Assembly: GCA_004294005.1 (NCBI GenBank)
Contig: RDZP01000010.1
Coordinates: 1-41,304, forward strand
Origin: Cytophagia bacterium
Lineage (GTDB): Bacteria > Bacteroidota > Bacteroidia > Cytophagales > Microscillaceae
Reading direction: 5' to 3'
Length of the DNA stretch: 41,304 nucleotides
Part shown: one piece after another, positions 28,978-38,237 of the stretch
Numbering within the stretch: position 1 is the first letter of the stretch
Layout of the letters: each line of letters starts with the position of its first letter
The notes under the pieces: generated by a model
The model's input: only the letters and a program-made list of their open reading frames with translations
Databases searched by the model: none
What the model was told of the DNA's origin: nothing
Translations under genes and position numbers: made by a program

Positions 28978-29074
28978 TAAAACTTACACAAACTTATACA
29001 TTTGCTGTTTACTTCCTGTTTCATTGCGTCCCCTTGCCGTTCGGCTTGGGTGTTTCGACGCTCCGCAGAGTGGG
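28978..29074 (-). ncRNA. Putative omegaRNA 3' region / right end of the TnpB element
   Basis: GC-richer segment between the tnpB stop and the right end with nested stem GCGTC-CCC-tt-GCCG-tt-CGGC-tt-GGG-...-GACGC (29026-29061). Confidence 0.6.
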
Positions 29075-30160
29075 CTAACTGACCACTTGTTTAGCAAGAT
29101 TTACACTTGCATTCAAATCTCTATCTATTCTCAAACCGCATTTTTCACAATGATAAACACGGTCTTTTAAGGTTAAATTTTCCTTTTTATGCCCACAATT
29201 TGAACATATTTTGGAACTCGCAAAAAAACGATTGACTACTACTAATTTTGAACCATACCATTCGCATTTGTAAGTTAATTGCCTGCGAAACTCATAAAAT
29301 CCACCATCTAAAATCGCACTCGATAATTTGTGATTTTTACTCATGCCTTTCACATTTAAGTCCTCAATGGCTATCTTTTCGTGGTTTTTGGAAAGATAAG
29401 ACGTTAATTTGTGTAAAGCATCTTCACGAATACAAGCAATTTTATAATGTAATTTTGCTACTATTTTTTGTTGTTTGTAATAATTTTTTGATTGCTCTTT
29501 TTTGCCTTTTTGAAACTTTTTAGATAATTTTCTTTGCTCAATTTTTAACTTTCTTTTATAAATTTTGTAAGGTCTGCGATTTTCAAAAGTCATTCCATTC
29601 GATAAAGTTGCTAAGGTTTTTATGCCCAAATCAACACCAACAAAACTATGTTTTTTGAATCTAATTTTTTGTGTTTGATGTTCCATTTTAAAACTCACAA
29701 ACCAAAAATCTGCTTGCCTTGAAATGCTTACATTTTTGATATTTTTTACATCTTTTATTTTTTCACTCAATTTTATCCAACCAAAATGAGGTAATTTAAT
29801 GCGATTTTTTTTGACTTCAATATTTCCCTCTAAATAAAAACTATCTTTTCTTCCTTTTTTCTTAAATTTTGGATATTTGCTAACTTTTTTAAAAAATCTT
29901 TGAAAACCTGTATCCAAATCTCGCAAGGCTTGTTGTGGTGCGCATTTCGAAACTTCGTAATACCAATCGTATTTACTTTTTACTTCTGCTACTAATTTTT
30001 TGTGCAAATCAATGCCTGTAGGTCGTTTTTCTTTGTTTTCAAAAGCTTTATTACATACATCAAGTCCCCAATTATAAGCGTGTCTTGCCACACCTGCGTG
30101 TTTGAGTGCAAGTGTTTTTTGCTTATTATTGAGTTCTAAACGAATTTTAAGGCTTTTCAT
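29075..30160 (-). CDS. tnpB: RNA-guided endonuclease TnpB (OrfB)
   Basis: GVDLGIKTLA, IAIEDLNV, CSNCGHKK...CEKCGLRIDRDLNASVNLA: apparently intact RuvC D-E-D and zinc finger. Confidence 0.93.
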   Translation of the reverse strand: MKSLKIRLELNNKQKTLALKHAGVARHAYNWGLDVCNKAFENKEKRPTGIDLHKKLVAEVKSKYDWYYEVSKCAPQQALRDLDTGFQRFFKKVSKYPKFKKKGRKDSFYLEGNIEVKKNRIKLPHFGWIKLSEKIKDVKNIKNVSISRQADFWFVSFKMEHQTQKIRFKKHSFVGVDLGIKTLATLSNGMTFENRRPYKIYKRKLKIEQRKLSKKFQKGKKEQSKNYYKQQKIVAKLHYKIACIREDALHKLTSYLSKNHEKIAIEDLNVKGMSKNHKLSSAILDGGFYEFRRQLTYKCEWYGSKLVVVNRFFASSKICSNCGHKKENLTLKDRVYHCEKCGLRIDRDLNASVNLAKQVVS

Positions 30161-30295
30161 CTATGTTTTTTATTTGAGCAAAAATAAGTGATTTTCTTAT
30201 AAAATGTAAATATTTTCTTATTTATTTTTTAAAATACTTTAAAACTTATATATTTTACATCAAAAAATGATTAAAATGTATAAGTTTATCTAAAA

Positions 30296-30880
30296 ATGTT
30301 CAGATATTTGTTTGCTGATTGTTACCCTCGATGGGTAGATATTGCAGAAAAAAACATAGAAGAAATTTTAATTGACCACGCTTTTTGCGAACAAAAAGCA
30401 GCATCAAGTTGTATTTCTTTGATTGTGCATTATCCACAATTAGAAAAATTAGTTGAAGTGCTTACGCCTGTTGTTACAGAAGAATGGGGACATTTTAGAA
30501 TGGTTTTGAAGGAAATGAAAAAAAGAAATATTGCATTGACACAAAAAAGAAAAGATGACTATGTATTACAACTATTGACTTTGGAACGAAAAAATGGAAC
30601 GCCCAACCAAAGACTAATGGATAAACTTCTTATCAATGCTTTGATTGAAGCAAGAAGTTGTGAACGTTTTAGATTGCTTTCTTTGCATATTGCAGACGAA
30701 AACCTAAAAAGTTTTTATCACGAATTGATGATTTCCGAAGCAAATCACTATGTTAATTTTATCGAATTAGCAAAAGAATATTCACCAAAACAAGAAGTAG
30801 AAAAAAGATTTGAAGAAATGTTAGAAGCAGAAGCAAGCATTCTACAAAATTTGGAAATACGAAAAGACAGAGTGCATTAA
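30296..30880 (+). CDS. miaE: tRNA-(ms2io6A)-hydroxylase, N-terminus replaced by element-encoded residues
   Basis: PRWVDIAEKNIEEILIDHAFCEQKAASS, EEWGHFRMVLKEM, EARSCERF, EANHYVNFIELA di-iron ligands. Confidence 0.88.
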   Translation: MFRYLFADCYPRWVDIAEKNIEEILIDHAFCEQKAASSCISLIVHYPQLEKLVEVLTPVVTEEWGHFRMVLKEMKKRNIALTQKRKDDYVLQLLTLERKNGTPNQRLMDKLLINALIEARSCERFRLLSLHIADENLKSFYHELMISEANHYVNFIELAKEYSPKQEVEKRFEEMLEAEASILQNLEIRKDRVH

Positions 30881-30935
30881 AAAAAGGTAAAATGGCTTCA
30901 GTAAGCCTGAAATTATAGACCAATATTGTAATACC

Positions 30936-30982
30936 AAAAAAGAGAGAAAAACTTTGGAATACCTTGTTTTTTCTCTCTTTTT
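30936..30982. terminator. Intrinsic terminator (bidirectional) between miaE and bcp
   Basis: aaaaaagagagaaaaac...gttttttctctcttttt. Confidence 0.8.
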
Positions 30983-31060
30983 AAATTTGTACCTTGTCCA
31001 AACTCAATAATTACCTACAATTATTTTAATTTTATTTCTAATTTTTCGACAATCAGAGTT

Positions 31061-31519
31061 TTACTCAATTTCTATAATTTGAGCAGTATGTTCTGCGGTT
31101 TTTACCTTATCAATAATATTGGTAATTATTCCATTTTCATCTATCACAAAAGTAGTACGAGCAGTTCCCATATATTTTTTGCCATACATAGATTTTTCTT
31201 TCCAAACGCCATACAATTCATTGATAGATTTATCTACATCAGCAATCAAAGTAAAAGGTAATTCATATTTTTGAATGAATTTTTGGTGCGATTTTTCATT
31301 ATCAGGACTTACCCCTAACACTACATAACCTTCTTTTTCTAATATTGTATGATTATCTTTCAAATTACAGGCTTGTGCAGTACAACCCGAAGTATTGTCT
31401 TTGGGATAAAAATATAAAATTACTTTTTTTCCTAAATAACTTTCAAGGCTGATTTCATCACCATTTTGGTCTTTTGATACAAAAACAGGTGCTTTATCGC
31501 CAATTTTTAATGTACTCAT
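31061..31519 (-). CDS. bcp: Thioredoxin-dependent thiol peroxidase (peroxiredoxin)
   Basis: YFYPKDNTSGCTAQACNLKDNH. Confidence 0.94.
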   Translation of the reverse strand: MSTLKIGDKAPVFVSKDQNGDEISLESYLGKKVILYFYPKDNTSGCTAQACNLKDNHTILEKEGYVVLGVSPDNEKSHQKFIQKYELPFTLIADVDKSINELYGVWKEKSMYGKKYMGTARTTFVIDENGIITNIIDKVKTAEHTAQIIEIE

Positions 31520-31522
31520 TTG

Positions 31523-32968
31523 TTATGTAAATTTACTAATTTTATTAATCAAACCTTTCTTTTTCGTTGTATAAGGTGGATAAAACATTTTCAAAGTTGT
31601 CCAACCTATTCGTTGCGTTAAAACAGACCTTTCATTAGAGAAAGCCAAAAATCCGTGATAACCATGTGTTTTTCCGATTCCGCTATTGTTCACTCCTCCA
31701 AAAGGTAAATCAGGGTTAGAAATATGTGCCAACGTTTCGTTAATCGCTGTTCCACCTGCAGAAGTATTTTTGATGACTTCGTTTTGAAAATCTTTACTTT
31801 TACTAAAAATATACAAAGCCAAAGGTTTTGGTTTTTGATTGATAAAATCTAAGGCTTCTTTTGTATTTTTATACGTAATCAAAGGCAGAATAGGTCCAAA
31901 AATCTCCTCGTGCATTACTTGCATTTCATTGTTTGCGTTAGTGATAATGGTAGGAGCAATATAATTTTCTTCGGGTTTTGATGTACCGCCAACGGCAATT
32001 TTTGCTCCTTTTTGGAGTGCTTCGTCCAATAAATTTTTAATTCTCAAAAAATGTCTTTGATTGACAATTCTTGGATAATCATTAGAATCTAATACTTCTT
32101 TTCCATACAAAGTTTGGATTTGATTTTTGAGTTCTTCAATGAGTGCAGGTGCAATTTTTTCGTTTACTAACGCATAATCAGGTGCAATACAAGTTTGTCC
32201 GCAATTAAAAAATTTTCCCCAAATAATTTTTTGGGCTGTATCTTTTATATTTGTATTTTCATCTACAATTACAGGTGATTTGCCACCTAATTCTAAGGTT
32301 ACAGACGTAAGATGTTCGGAAGCGGCACGCATTACAACTTTTCCTAACATCGGACTTCCTGTAAAAAATATATGGTCAAAAGGTAGTTTTAACAATGCTT
32401 GTGCAATATTAGCATCACCTTCCAAGACTGCGATTTGATTTTCATTAAAGATAGATGACAACATTCTTTTCATCATTGCTGATGTATTAGGAGTCATTTC
32501 AGAAGGTTTTACAACAGCGGTACAACCTGCGGCAATCGCATACACAAGAGGGTCTATCGCCAACTGAAATGGATAATTCCAAGGAGCAATAATCAAAGAA
32601 GTTCCTTTTGGCTCTACATAAATTTTTCCTTTTGATAAAAACATTGGCAATGGCGTAGGCACATTTTTAGGACGCATCCATTTTTTTAAATGTCTGATTG
32701 CGTGAGAAATAGAACTCAAAACGCCAAAAATTTCACCTAAATCTGCTTCTGCTGAACATTTTTTAAAGTCAGCATACACTGCTTGATGAATTTCATCTCT
32801 ATAATTTAAAATTGTACTTTTTAATGTTTTTAATTGATTGATTCGCTCTTGTGCAGTAGAAAGACGCAGCGTTTCTGTGTATTTTTTTTGTAATTCGAAT
32901 ACTCTCAAAGTTTCCTTTTCAATCATTGAACTATCAATTGGAGCATAAGTATTGGTGATTGTTGCCAT
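31523..32968 (-). CDS. Aldehyde dehydrogenase family protein
   Basis: IAPWNYPFQLAIDPLVYAIAAG, VTLELGGKSPVIVDE, GKFFNCGQTCIAPDY. Confidence 0.93.
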   Translation of the reverse strand: MATITNTYAPIDSSMIEKETLRVFELQKKYTETLRLSTAQERINQLKTLKSTILNYRDEIHQAVYADFKKCSAEADLGEIFGVLSSISHAIRHLKKWMRPKNVPTPLPMFLSKGKIYVEPKGTSLIIAPWNYPFQLAIDPLVYAIAAGCTAVVKPSEMTPNTSAMMKRMLSSIFNENQIAVLEGDANIAQALLKLPFDHIFFTGSPMLGKVVMRAASEHLTSVTLELGGKSPVIVDENTNIKDTAQKIIWGKFFNCGQTCIAPDYALVNEKIAPALIEELKNQIQTLYGKEVLDSNDYPRIVNQRHFLRIKNLLDEALQKGAKIAVGGTSKPEENYIAPTIITNANNEMQVMHEEIFGPILPLITYKNTKEALDFINQKPKPLALYIFSKSKDFQNEVIKNTSAGGTAINETLAHISNPDLPFGGVNNSGIGKTHGYHGFLAFSNERSVLTQRIGWTTLKMFYPPYTTKKKGLINKISKFT

Positions 32969-33047
32969 AATAAAAAATTATCAAAATTATGATTTATAAA
33001 AAATATTAAACAAAGGAATAAATAAAAATTTGGGCTACTCTACAACA

Positions 33048-33434
33048 TTAACTTTCACTATTTTTCCCTCTATAACTCACGCCTCCGAACCAATGCAACA
33101 TCAAAATTCGTGAATACCTGAATGAAAAAGGCAAAATAACAATATTTGATGTTACGATAGCCACGATATAATACCATAAAGGCGTATCTTGACCTAATAA
33201 AATAAAAATCGCCAAAGACATTCCTACAAATAATGCCGTCGAAAAAGCATAACTGATATACATTGCACCAAAGTAAAAACCGGGTTCAATATCAAATTTT
33301 TGATGACATTTTTCGCAATATTCATTCATTACCATAAATTTAGAATGAAGAATAGGATATTTAAAAACCTTTCCTTCTCTACAACGTGGGCATTTTTCCT
33401 GAAAGATGGCTTGTTGTTTCGATATGTTGGACAT
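33048..33434 (-). CDS. DUF983-family membrane protein
   Basis: KCPRCREGKVF...CEKCHQKFDIEPGFYFGAMYISYAF. Confidence 0.88.
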   Translation of the reverse strand: MSNISKQQAIFQEKCPRCREGKVFKYPILHSKFMVMNEYCEKCHQKFDIEPGFYFGAMYISYAFSTALFVGMSLAIFILLGQDTPLWYYIVAIVTSNIVILPFSFRYSRILMLHWFGGVSYRGKNSES

Positions 33435-33669
33435 AATTTTTTTGATTTTTTTTACTATTTTTGTACCAGAAATAAATCACGACAACAATGGCTAAATAAG
33501 GAGCAGAAGCCAAATAAATGATACCATAATTAATACCTCTTATTAAATTATCACCATTGCTCATTGAGTTTTCGAGGCTCGCTCTACACATCGCACATTG
33601 AGCAAAGGCAGAAAAATGAGTTAAAAAGTAAGTTATTAATAATAAAACGAATGACTTTTGAATTTTCAT
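33379..33669 (-). CDS. Small secreted/membrane hypothetical protein
   Basis: MKIQKSFVLLLITYFLTHFSAFAQCAMCRASLENS: signal peptide plus one TM; start at 33669; 3' end overlaps the DUF983 ORF start. Confidence 0.7.
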   Translation of the reverse strand: MKIQKSFVLLLITYFLTHFSAFAQCAMCRASLENSMSNGDNLIRGINYGIIYLASAPYLAIVVVIYFWYKNSKKNQKNYVQHIETTSHLSGKMPTL

Positions 33670-34037
33670 CTTTAAATAATTGTTTATGGTTGCAAATATA
33701 ATGATTTTTTTAAATAGTAACAACAAGATAAGTTTTTTTTTAAGATTTTTGTTTAGTTATTGCTTTTATTTTTATTGTGTTTTGTGTTGTCGCTTCGTTT
33801 TAACAAGTAATTGCATTTCCAGTTTTTTATCACTACTTTTAGTAAATGATTATAAAAAAGAATGTCTAAAATGTTGTGTATGAGAACACAAATAACGAAA
33901 TAAGATAAAAAAGGAAAGATACGTTATTATATCAAAGGATATGCTCATCAATCTGATAATTTTGTGGAAAATATGAGCAATGTAATTGAACAATTATTAA
34001 AAGAAAAATAATCAAAACAAATTTTTTATCAATTTAA

Positions 34038-34070
34038 TCCTTCAAAAGTTGTAAGTTTTTGAAGGACTAA
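34038..34070 (-). terminator. Intrinsic terminator after mnmA
   Basis: ccttcaaaa...tttttgaagg with T tract on the minus strand. Confidence 0.75.
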
Positions 34071-34085
34071 AAAAAGTATTTTTTC

Positions 34086-35192
34086 CTAATTTTGATTAAA
34101 AGCTTCCATTATCCAACCACCGCCCAATACATCATCGCCCTCATAAAAAACGGCTGCTTGTCCAGGTGCTATGGCAAAAACAGGCTCATGAAAATTAACA
34201 AAAATACTATCATTTTCTTGATGAATTAAGGCAGGTGTACCATCATCATTGTACCTTACTTTTGTAATAGTTTCAATATTACGCCCAATAATACTATCAT
34301 ATTTTGATAAATTAAGTTGCGATACTTTCATTGCATTGCGTGCCAATTGATGTTGTGTTCCTAACACAACACGATTATTGGCTTTGTCTATTGCCGTAAC
34401 AAAAATAGGATAACCAACACTGATGCCTAAACCTTTTCTTTGTCCAATAGTATAAAAAGGATAACCTTCATGTTTACCAATCACAGTGCCATCTTCTAAT
34501 ACAAAATCACCATTTTTGACTTCTTCTTCTAAATTAGGTAAACGTCTTTTCAAAAACCCTCTGTAATCATTATCAGGGATAAAACAAATTTCATAAGATT
34601 CAGATTTATTGACTAATTCAACAAAGCCTTTTTCTGTTGCCATTTCATAAATTTCTTTTTTATGTAAATTACCCAACGGAAAGATAGTTCGGCTCAAGCT
34701 CTCTTGTGATACGCCCCAAAGTGCATACGATTGGTCTTTGTTTTCGTCTAAACCTTTCGAAATGATATATCGACCGTTTTCATAACGCACTTTTGCGTAA
34801 TGTCCTGTTGCAATAAAATCGCAATTTAATTTATCTGCTCTTCTTAATAATGCATCCCATTTAATATGTGTATTACACAAAACACAAGGATTTGGCGTTC
34901 TGCCTGCAATATATTCATTGGTAAAATGGTCTATGACATAATCACCAAATTCATTTCTAATATCTAAAATATAATGTGGAAAACCTAATTGTACCGCAAT
35001 ATTTCGGGCATCGTTGATTGAGTCCAAACTACAACAACCTGTTTCTTTTTTTGTACCGCCTGATGAAGCATAATCCCAAGTTTTCATTGTCATTCCTACC
35101 ACTTCATATCCTTGTTCGTGTAACAAAACAGCTGCTAATGAACTATCAATTCCCCCGCTCATTGCCACCAACACACGTCCTTTTGTACTCAT
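34086..35192 (-). CDS. mnmA: tRNA-specific 2-thiouridylase
   Basis: VAMSGGIDSSLAAVLL, TPNPCVLCNTHIKWD, GHYAKVRYENGRY, YTIGQRKGLGI. Confidence 0.96.
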   Translation of the reverse strand: MSTKGRVLVAMSGGIDSSLAAVLLHEQGYEVVGMTMKTWDYASSGGTKKETGCCSLDSINDARNIAVQLGFPHYILDIRNEFGDYVIDHFTNEYIAGRTPNPCVLCNTHIKWDALLRRADKLNCDFIATGHYAKVRYENGRYIISKGLDENKDQSYALWGVSQESLSRTIFPLGNLHKKEIYEMATEKGFVELVNKSESYEICFIPDNDYRGFLKRRLPNLEEEVKNGDFVLEDGTVIGKHEGYPFYTIGQRKGLGISVGYPIFVTAIDKANNRVVLGTQHQLARNAMKVSQLNLSKYDSIIGRNIETITKVRYNDDGTPALIHQENDSIFVNFHEPVFAIAPGQAAVFYEGDDVLGGGWIMEAFNQN

Positions 35193-35320
35193 AATTTTAT
35201 TTTTTATTTGATGAAGTTAAAACAATTTATTCAAAAAATATGTTCAAACAAACTTATTTTTTTGATAAAAATATTTAAAAATTAGTCTATATTTTCTATT
35301 CAAGTCAAAATAAAAAATAC

Positions 35321-36553
35321 TTACGACTTTGCCCATTTTCCTCCCCAACCTTGAAATAATTTCAGCAAAAACTCATCCCATTCTGATTTGCTTCTCGAAG
35401 AGGGGTAAGGTTGAGGTTTTACTGCCTTTTCAGAATCCCAAGTAATATCAAATTGTCCTTTACTATTGATTTTTCCTATGCGTGTAGGTCGCCAAGTGTG
35501 TTGTGTTTCACCGTCAATATAGACCAATCCTTCGGGTGCTAAAAAACTCGATTCTGATAAATGTTTTTGAACGTCTTTTGGCTCAAAAGAAGATGCTTTT
35601 CTGACAGATTCAGCCCATAAATAAACTCCAAAATAACCTGTTTCCATCGGGTCATCAAGTACTTTGTCTTGTCCATATTTGGCTTTGTATTTCTTTATAA
35701 ATACTGTATTTTCTATTGATTGATAACTTTGAAAATAAGACCAAGCCGCATAATCACCCACCACATCAGGCACTTGCATAGAGATTAGTTCTGCTTCCGC
35801 TACACTAAAAGAACAAGTTGGTGTTTTTTCAGGCGTAATACCTGCTTTCCTTAATGCCTTGAAAAATTCTACATTTGTATCTCCATTGATATTATTGAGA
35901 ATAAAATCAGGTTTTGCTTTGATAATTTTTTCTACCATTGTTTTCACATCTTTACTCCCTAATGGCACATATTCATCACCTACTACTTTGCCACCTAATA
36001 TTTTGATTTGGTCTTGAATTACTTGGCTGGCAGTTCGAGGATAGACATAATCAGAACCAACGATAAAAACTTTTGTACCAACATTATCAAAAAACCATTT
36101 TACAGCGGGAATAATCTGTTGATTAGGAGCAGTACCTGTATAGACAATATTTTTAGATTTTTCTACGCCTTCATATTGTACAGGATAAAAAAGCAAATGA
36201 TTGTATTTTTCAAAGACAGGTTTCACAGTTTTTCGGCTGGCAGAAGTCCAACAACCAAACACTACTTTTACTTTTGCTTTATCAATCAAACTATCCGCCA
36301 TCTTAGCAAAATGTTCCCAATTTGATTTTCCATCGACAACAATCGGCTCTAATTTTTTACCTAAAATACCACCATTTTTATTGATTTCTTCGATGGCTAA
36401 AAGTGTGGCATCTTTTACATCTTTTTCACTGATAGCCATTGTTCCCGAAAGAGAATGCAAAATACCAACTTTAATCGTTTGATTGCTTTGATTTTGACAA
36501 GCAGTAAAAAAGGAAATAATGATAAGACAAATAAAATAATATATTTTTTTCAT
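35321..36553 (-). CDS. Urea/amide ABC transporter substrate-binding lipoprotein (UrtA-like)
   Basis: Lipoprotein signal (SFFTACQ), IKVGILHSLSGTMAISE, VVFGCWTSASRKTVKPVFE; start M at 36553. Confidence 0.85.
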   Translation of the reverse strand: MKKIYYFICLIIISFFTACQNQSNQTIKVGILHSLSGTMAISEKDVKDATLLAIEEINKNGGILGKKLEPIVVDGKSNWEHFAKMADSLIDKAKVKVVFGCWTSASRKTVKPVFEKYNHLLFYPVQYEGVEKSKNIVYTGTAPNQQIIPAVKWFFDNVGTKVFIVGSDYVYPRTASQVIQDQIKILGGKVVGDEYVPLGSKDVKTMVEKIIKAKPDFILNNINGDTNVEFFKALRKAGITPEKTPTCSFSVAEAELISMQVPDVVGDYAAWSYFQSYQSIENTVFIKKYKAKYGQDKVLDDPMETGYFGVYLWAESVRKASSFEPKDVQKHLSESSFLAPEGLVYIDGETQHTWRPTRIGKINSKGQFDITWDSEKAVKPQPYPSSRSKSEWDEFLLKLFQGWGGKWAKS

Positions 36554-36633
36554 TGTGTATTTTTTTTTCAAAAGTAGATATAATTTTTTAAAATTCAATT
36601 TTTTTATGTCAATTTTTTTAGAATAATTCTAAT

Positions 36634-36679
36634 AAAAAAACTCTTAACGATAAGTTTGACTTATTTTTAAGAGTTTTTT
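36634..36679 (-). terminator. Intrinsic terminator
   Basis: aaaaaactcttaa...ttaagagtttttt. Confidence 0.75.
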
Positions 36680-36733
36680 AAAAATAATTTATTGAGAATC
36701 AATAAATTGTTATTATCAATTTTGTTATTTTTG

Positions 36734-37849
36734 TTAGTTTAATATATCTTCTACAGGTGTATATTCCAATCCAAAAGCATCAGCAACACCTTTGTAAACA
36801 ATCTTTCCATTGACAACATTCAAACCTAATTTAAGTTCGTTATTATGTTTACAAGCATTTTTCCAACCTTGATTTGCTAACTGTAAAGCATACGGTAAAG
36901 TAGCATTTGTTAAGGCAACTGTTGAAGTATAAGGCACTGCACCCGGCATATTTGCTACACAATAATGTAAAATATCATCAACCACATAAGTTGGATTTTC
37001 GTGTGTCGTAGGTTTACAAGTTTCGATACAACCTCCTTGATCAACGGCTACATCAACTACAACAGCCCCTTTTTTCATCAATTTAAGCATATCTCTTGTA
37101 ATTAAATGTGGTGCTTTTGCGCCTGGAATCAATACTGCACCTACTACTAAATCCGCTACCTGAATTGCTTTTGCAATGGCATATTTATTAGACATCAAAG
37201 TTTCGACATTGGCAGGCATAATGTCAGAAAGATAACGCAAACGTGCCAAACTTACGTCCATAATCATTACATGCGCTCCTAAGCCTGCTGCCATTTTCGC
37301 TGCCTGTGTTCCTACTATTCCTCCACCTAATACTAATACATTAGCAGGTTTTACGCCTGGTACTCCTCCTAATAAAATTCCCCTGCCTCCTGATGGTTTT
37401 TCTAAATATTTTGCACCTTGTTGAATTGCCATTCTTCCTGCTACTTCTGACATTGGAATCAATAAAGGCAAAGAACGGTCAGTTTTTTCCACTGTTTCAT
37501 AAGCCAAACAAACTGCTTTTTTTTCAATCATTGCTTTTGTCAATTCTTCTGAAGAAGCAAAGTGAAAATAAGTAAACAATAATTGATTTTCTTTGATTAA
37601 AGGATATTCAACTGCAATAGGTTCTTTTACTTTAATAATCATTTCAGCAATTTTATAAATTTCTTCAATGGTAGCAAGAATATTTGTACCTGCTTCGATA
37701 TATTCTGCATCTTCAAAACCACTTCCTACACCTGCTGTTGATTGCACATAAACCGTATGACCTGCTGTTTTTAATTCTGCTACGCCTGCGGGAGTTAAAC
37801 CCACACGATTTTCGTTGTTTTTAATTTCTTTGGGTACGCCAATAATCAT
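36734..37849 (-). CDS. ald: Alanine dehydrogenase
   Basis: MIIGVPKEIKNNENRVGLTPAGV, VLVLGGGIVGTQAAKMAAGLGA, NMPGAVPYTSTVALTNATLPY. Confidence 0.96.
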   Translation of the reverse strand: MIIGVPKEIKNNENRVGLTPAGVAELKTAGHTVYVQSTAGVGSGFEDAEYIEAGTNILATIEEIYKIAEMIIKVKEPIAVEYPLIKENQLLFTYFHFASSEELTKAMIEKKAVCLAYETVEKTDRSLPLLIPMSEVAGRMAIQQGAKYLEKPSGGRGILLGGVPGVKPANVLVLGGGIVGTQAAKMAAGLGAHVMIMDVSLARLRYLSDIMPANVETLMSNKYAIAKAIQVADLVVGAVLIPGAKAPHLITRDMLKLMKKGAVVVDVAVDQGGCIETCKPTTHENPTYVVDDILHYCVANMPGAVPYTSTVALTNATLPYALQLANQGWKNACKHNNELKLGLNVVNGKIVYKGVADAFGLEYTPVEDILN

Positions 37850-37996
37850 ATTTGTAAAATAGAACTTTTAAATGAAAAAATTGAATTATATTTTGGTGCA
37901 AATGTAATCAATAATTTGATATTTTTTAATTTATCGTATAAAAATTTGATGAAATTTTTGCAATAGTTGATTTTATTCAAATGAGATATAAATAAA

Positions 37997-38030
37997 AAAA
38001 ATGCTTGTTTTTTTTAATAACAAGCATTTT
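37997..38030. terminator. Intrinsic terminator-like hairpin upstream of ald
   Basis: aaaatgcttgtt...aacaagcatttt. Confidence 0.7.
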
Positions 38031-38070
38031 CAGTTCCTAAGGAACAACGATAATTAAATAAAAAAATAAA

Positions 38071-38122
38071 ATCAGCGTTTGAAAATCAGTTTCATCAGCA
38101 TTCTTGGTTTTGGAACGCTGAT
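38071..38122. repeat. Inverted repeat ATCAGCGTT...AACGCTGAT within a dispersed-repeat-like region
   Basis: Perfect 9-bp arms; nearby acgcggatt and atcagtttcatcagc. Confidence 0.5.
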
Positions 38123-38237
38123 GAAGATAATCTAAGCAACGCGGATTGAAGAAGAACTAAGTATTGAACAGAATTATTAAAAAAATGTTAATCTTTAGGT
38201 GGTTTTAACCTGTATTATTTTTTAAAATAAATACTTT

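Larger units (their letters stand above)
28973..30320 (-). mobile_element. IS200/IS605-family solo-TnpB (IS1341-type) element inserted in miaE
   Basis: TnpB ORF inside; GTTAC at both ends (28973-28977 and 30321-30325); reconstructed empty site restores the MiaE reading frame. Boundaries may shift by 5 bp. Confidence 0.85.
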
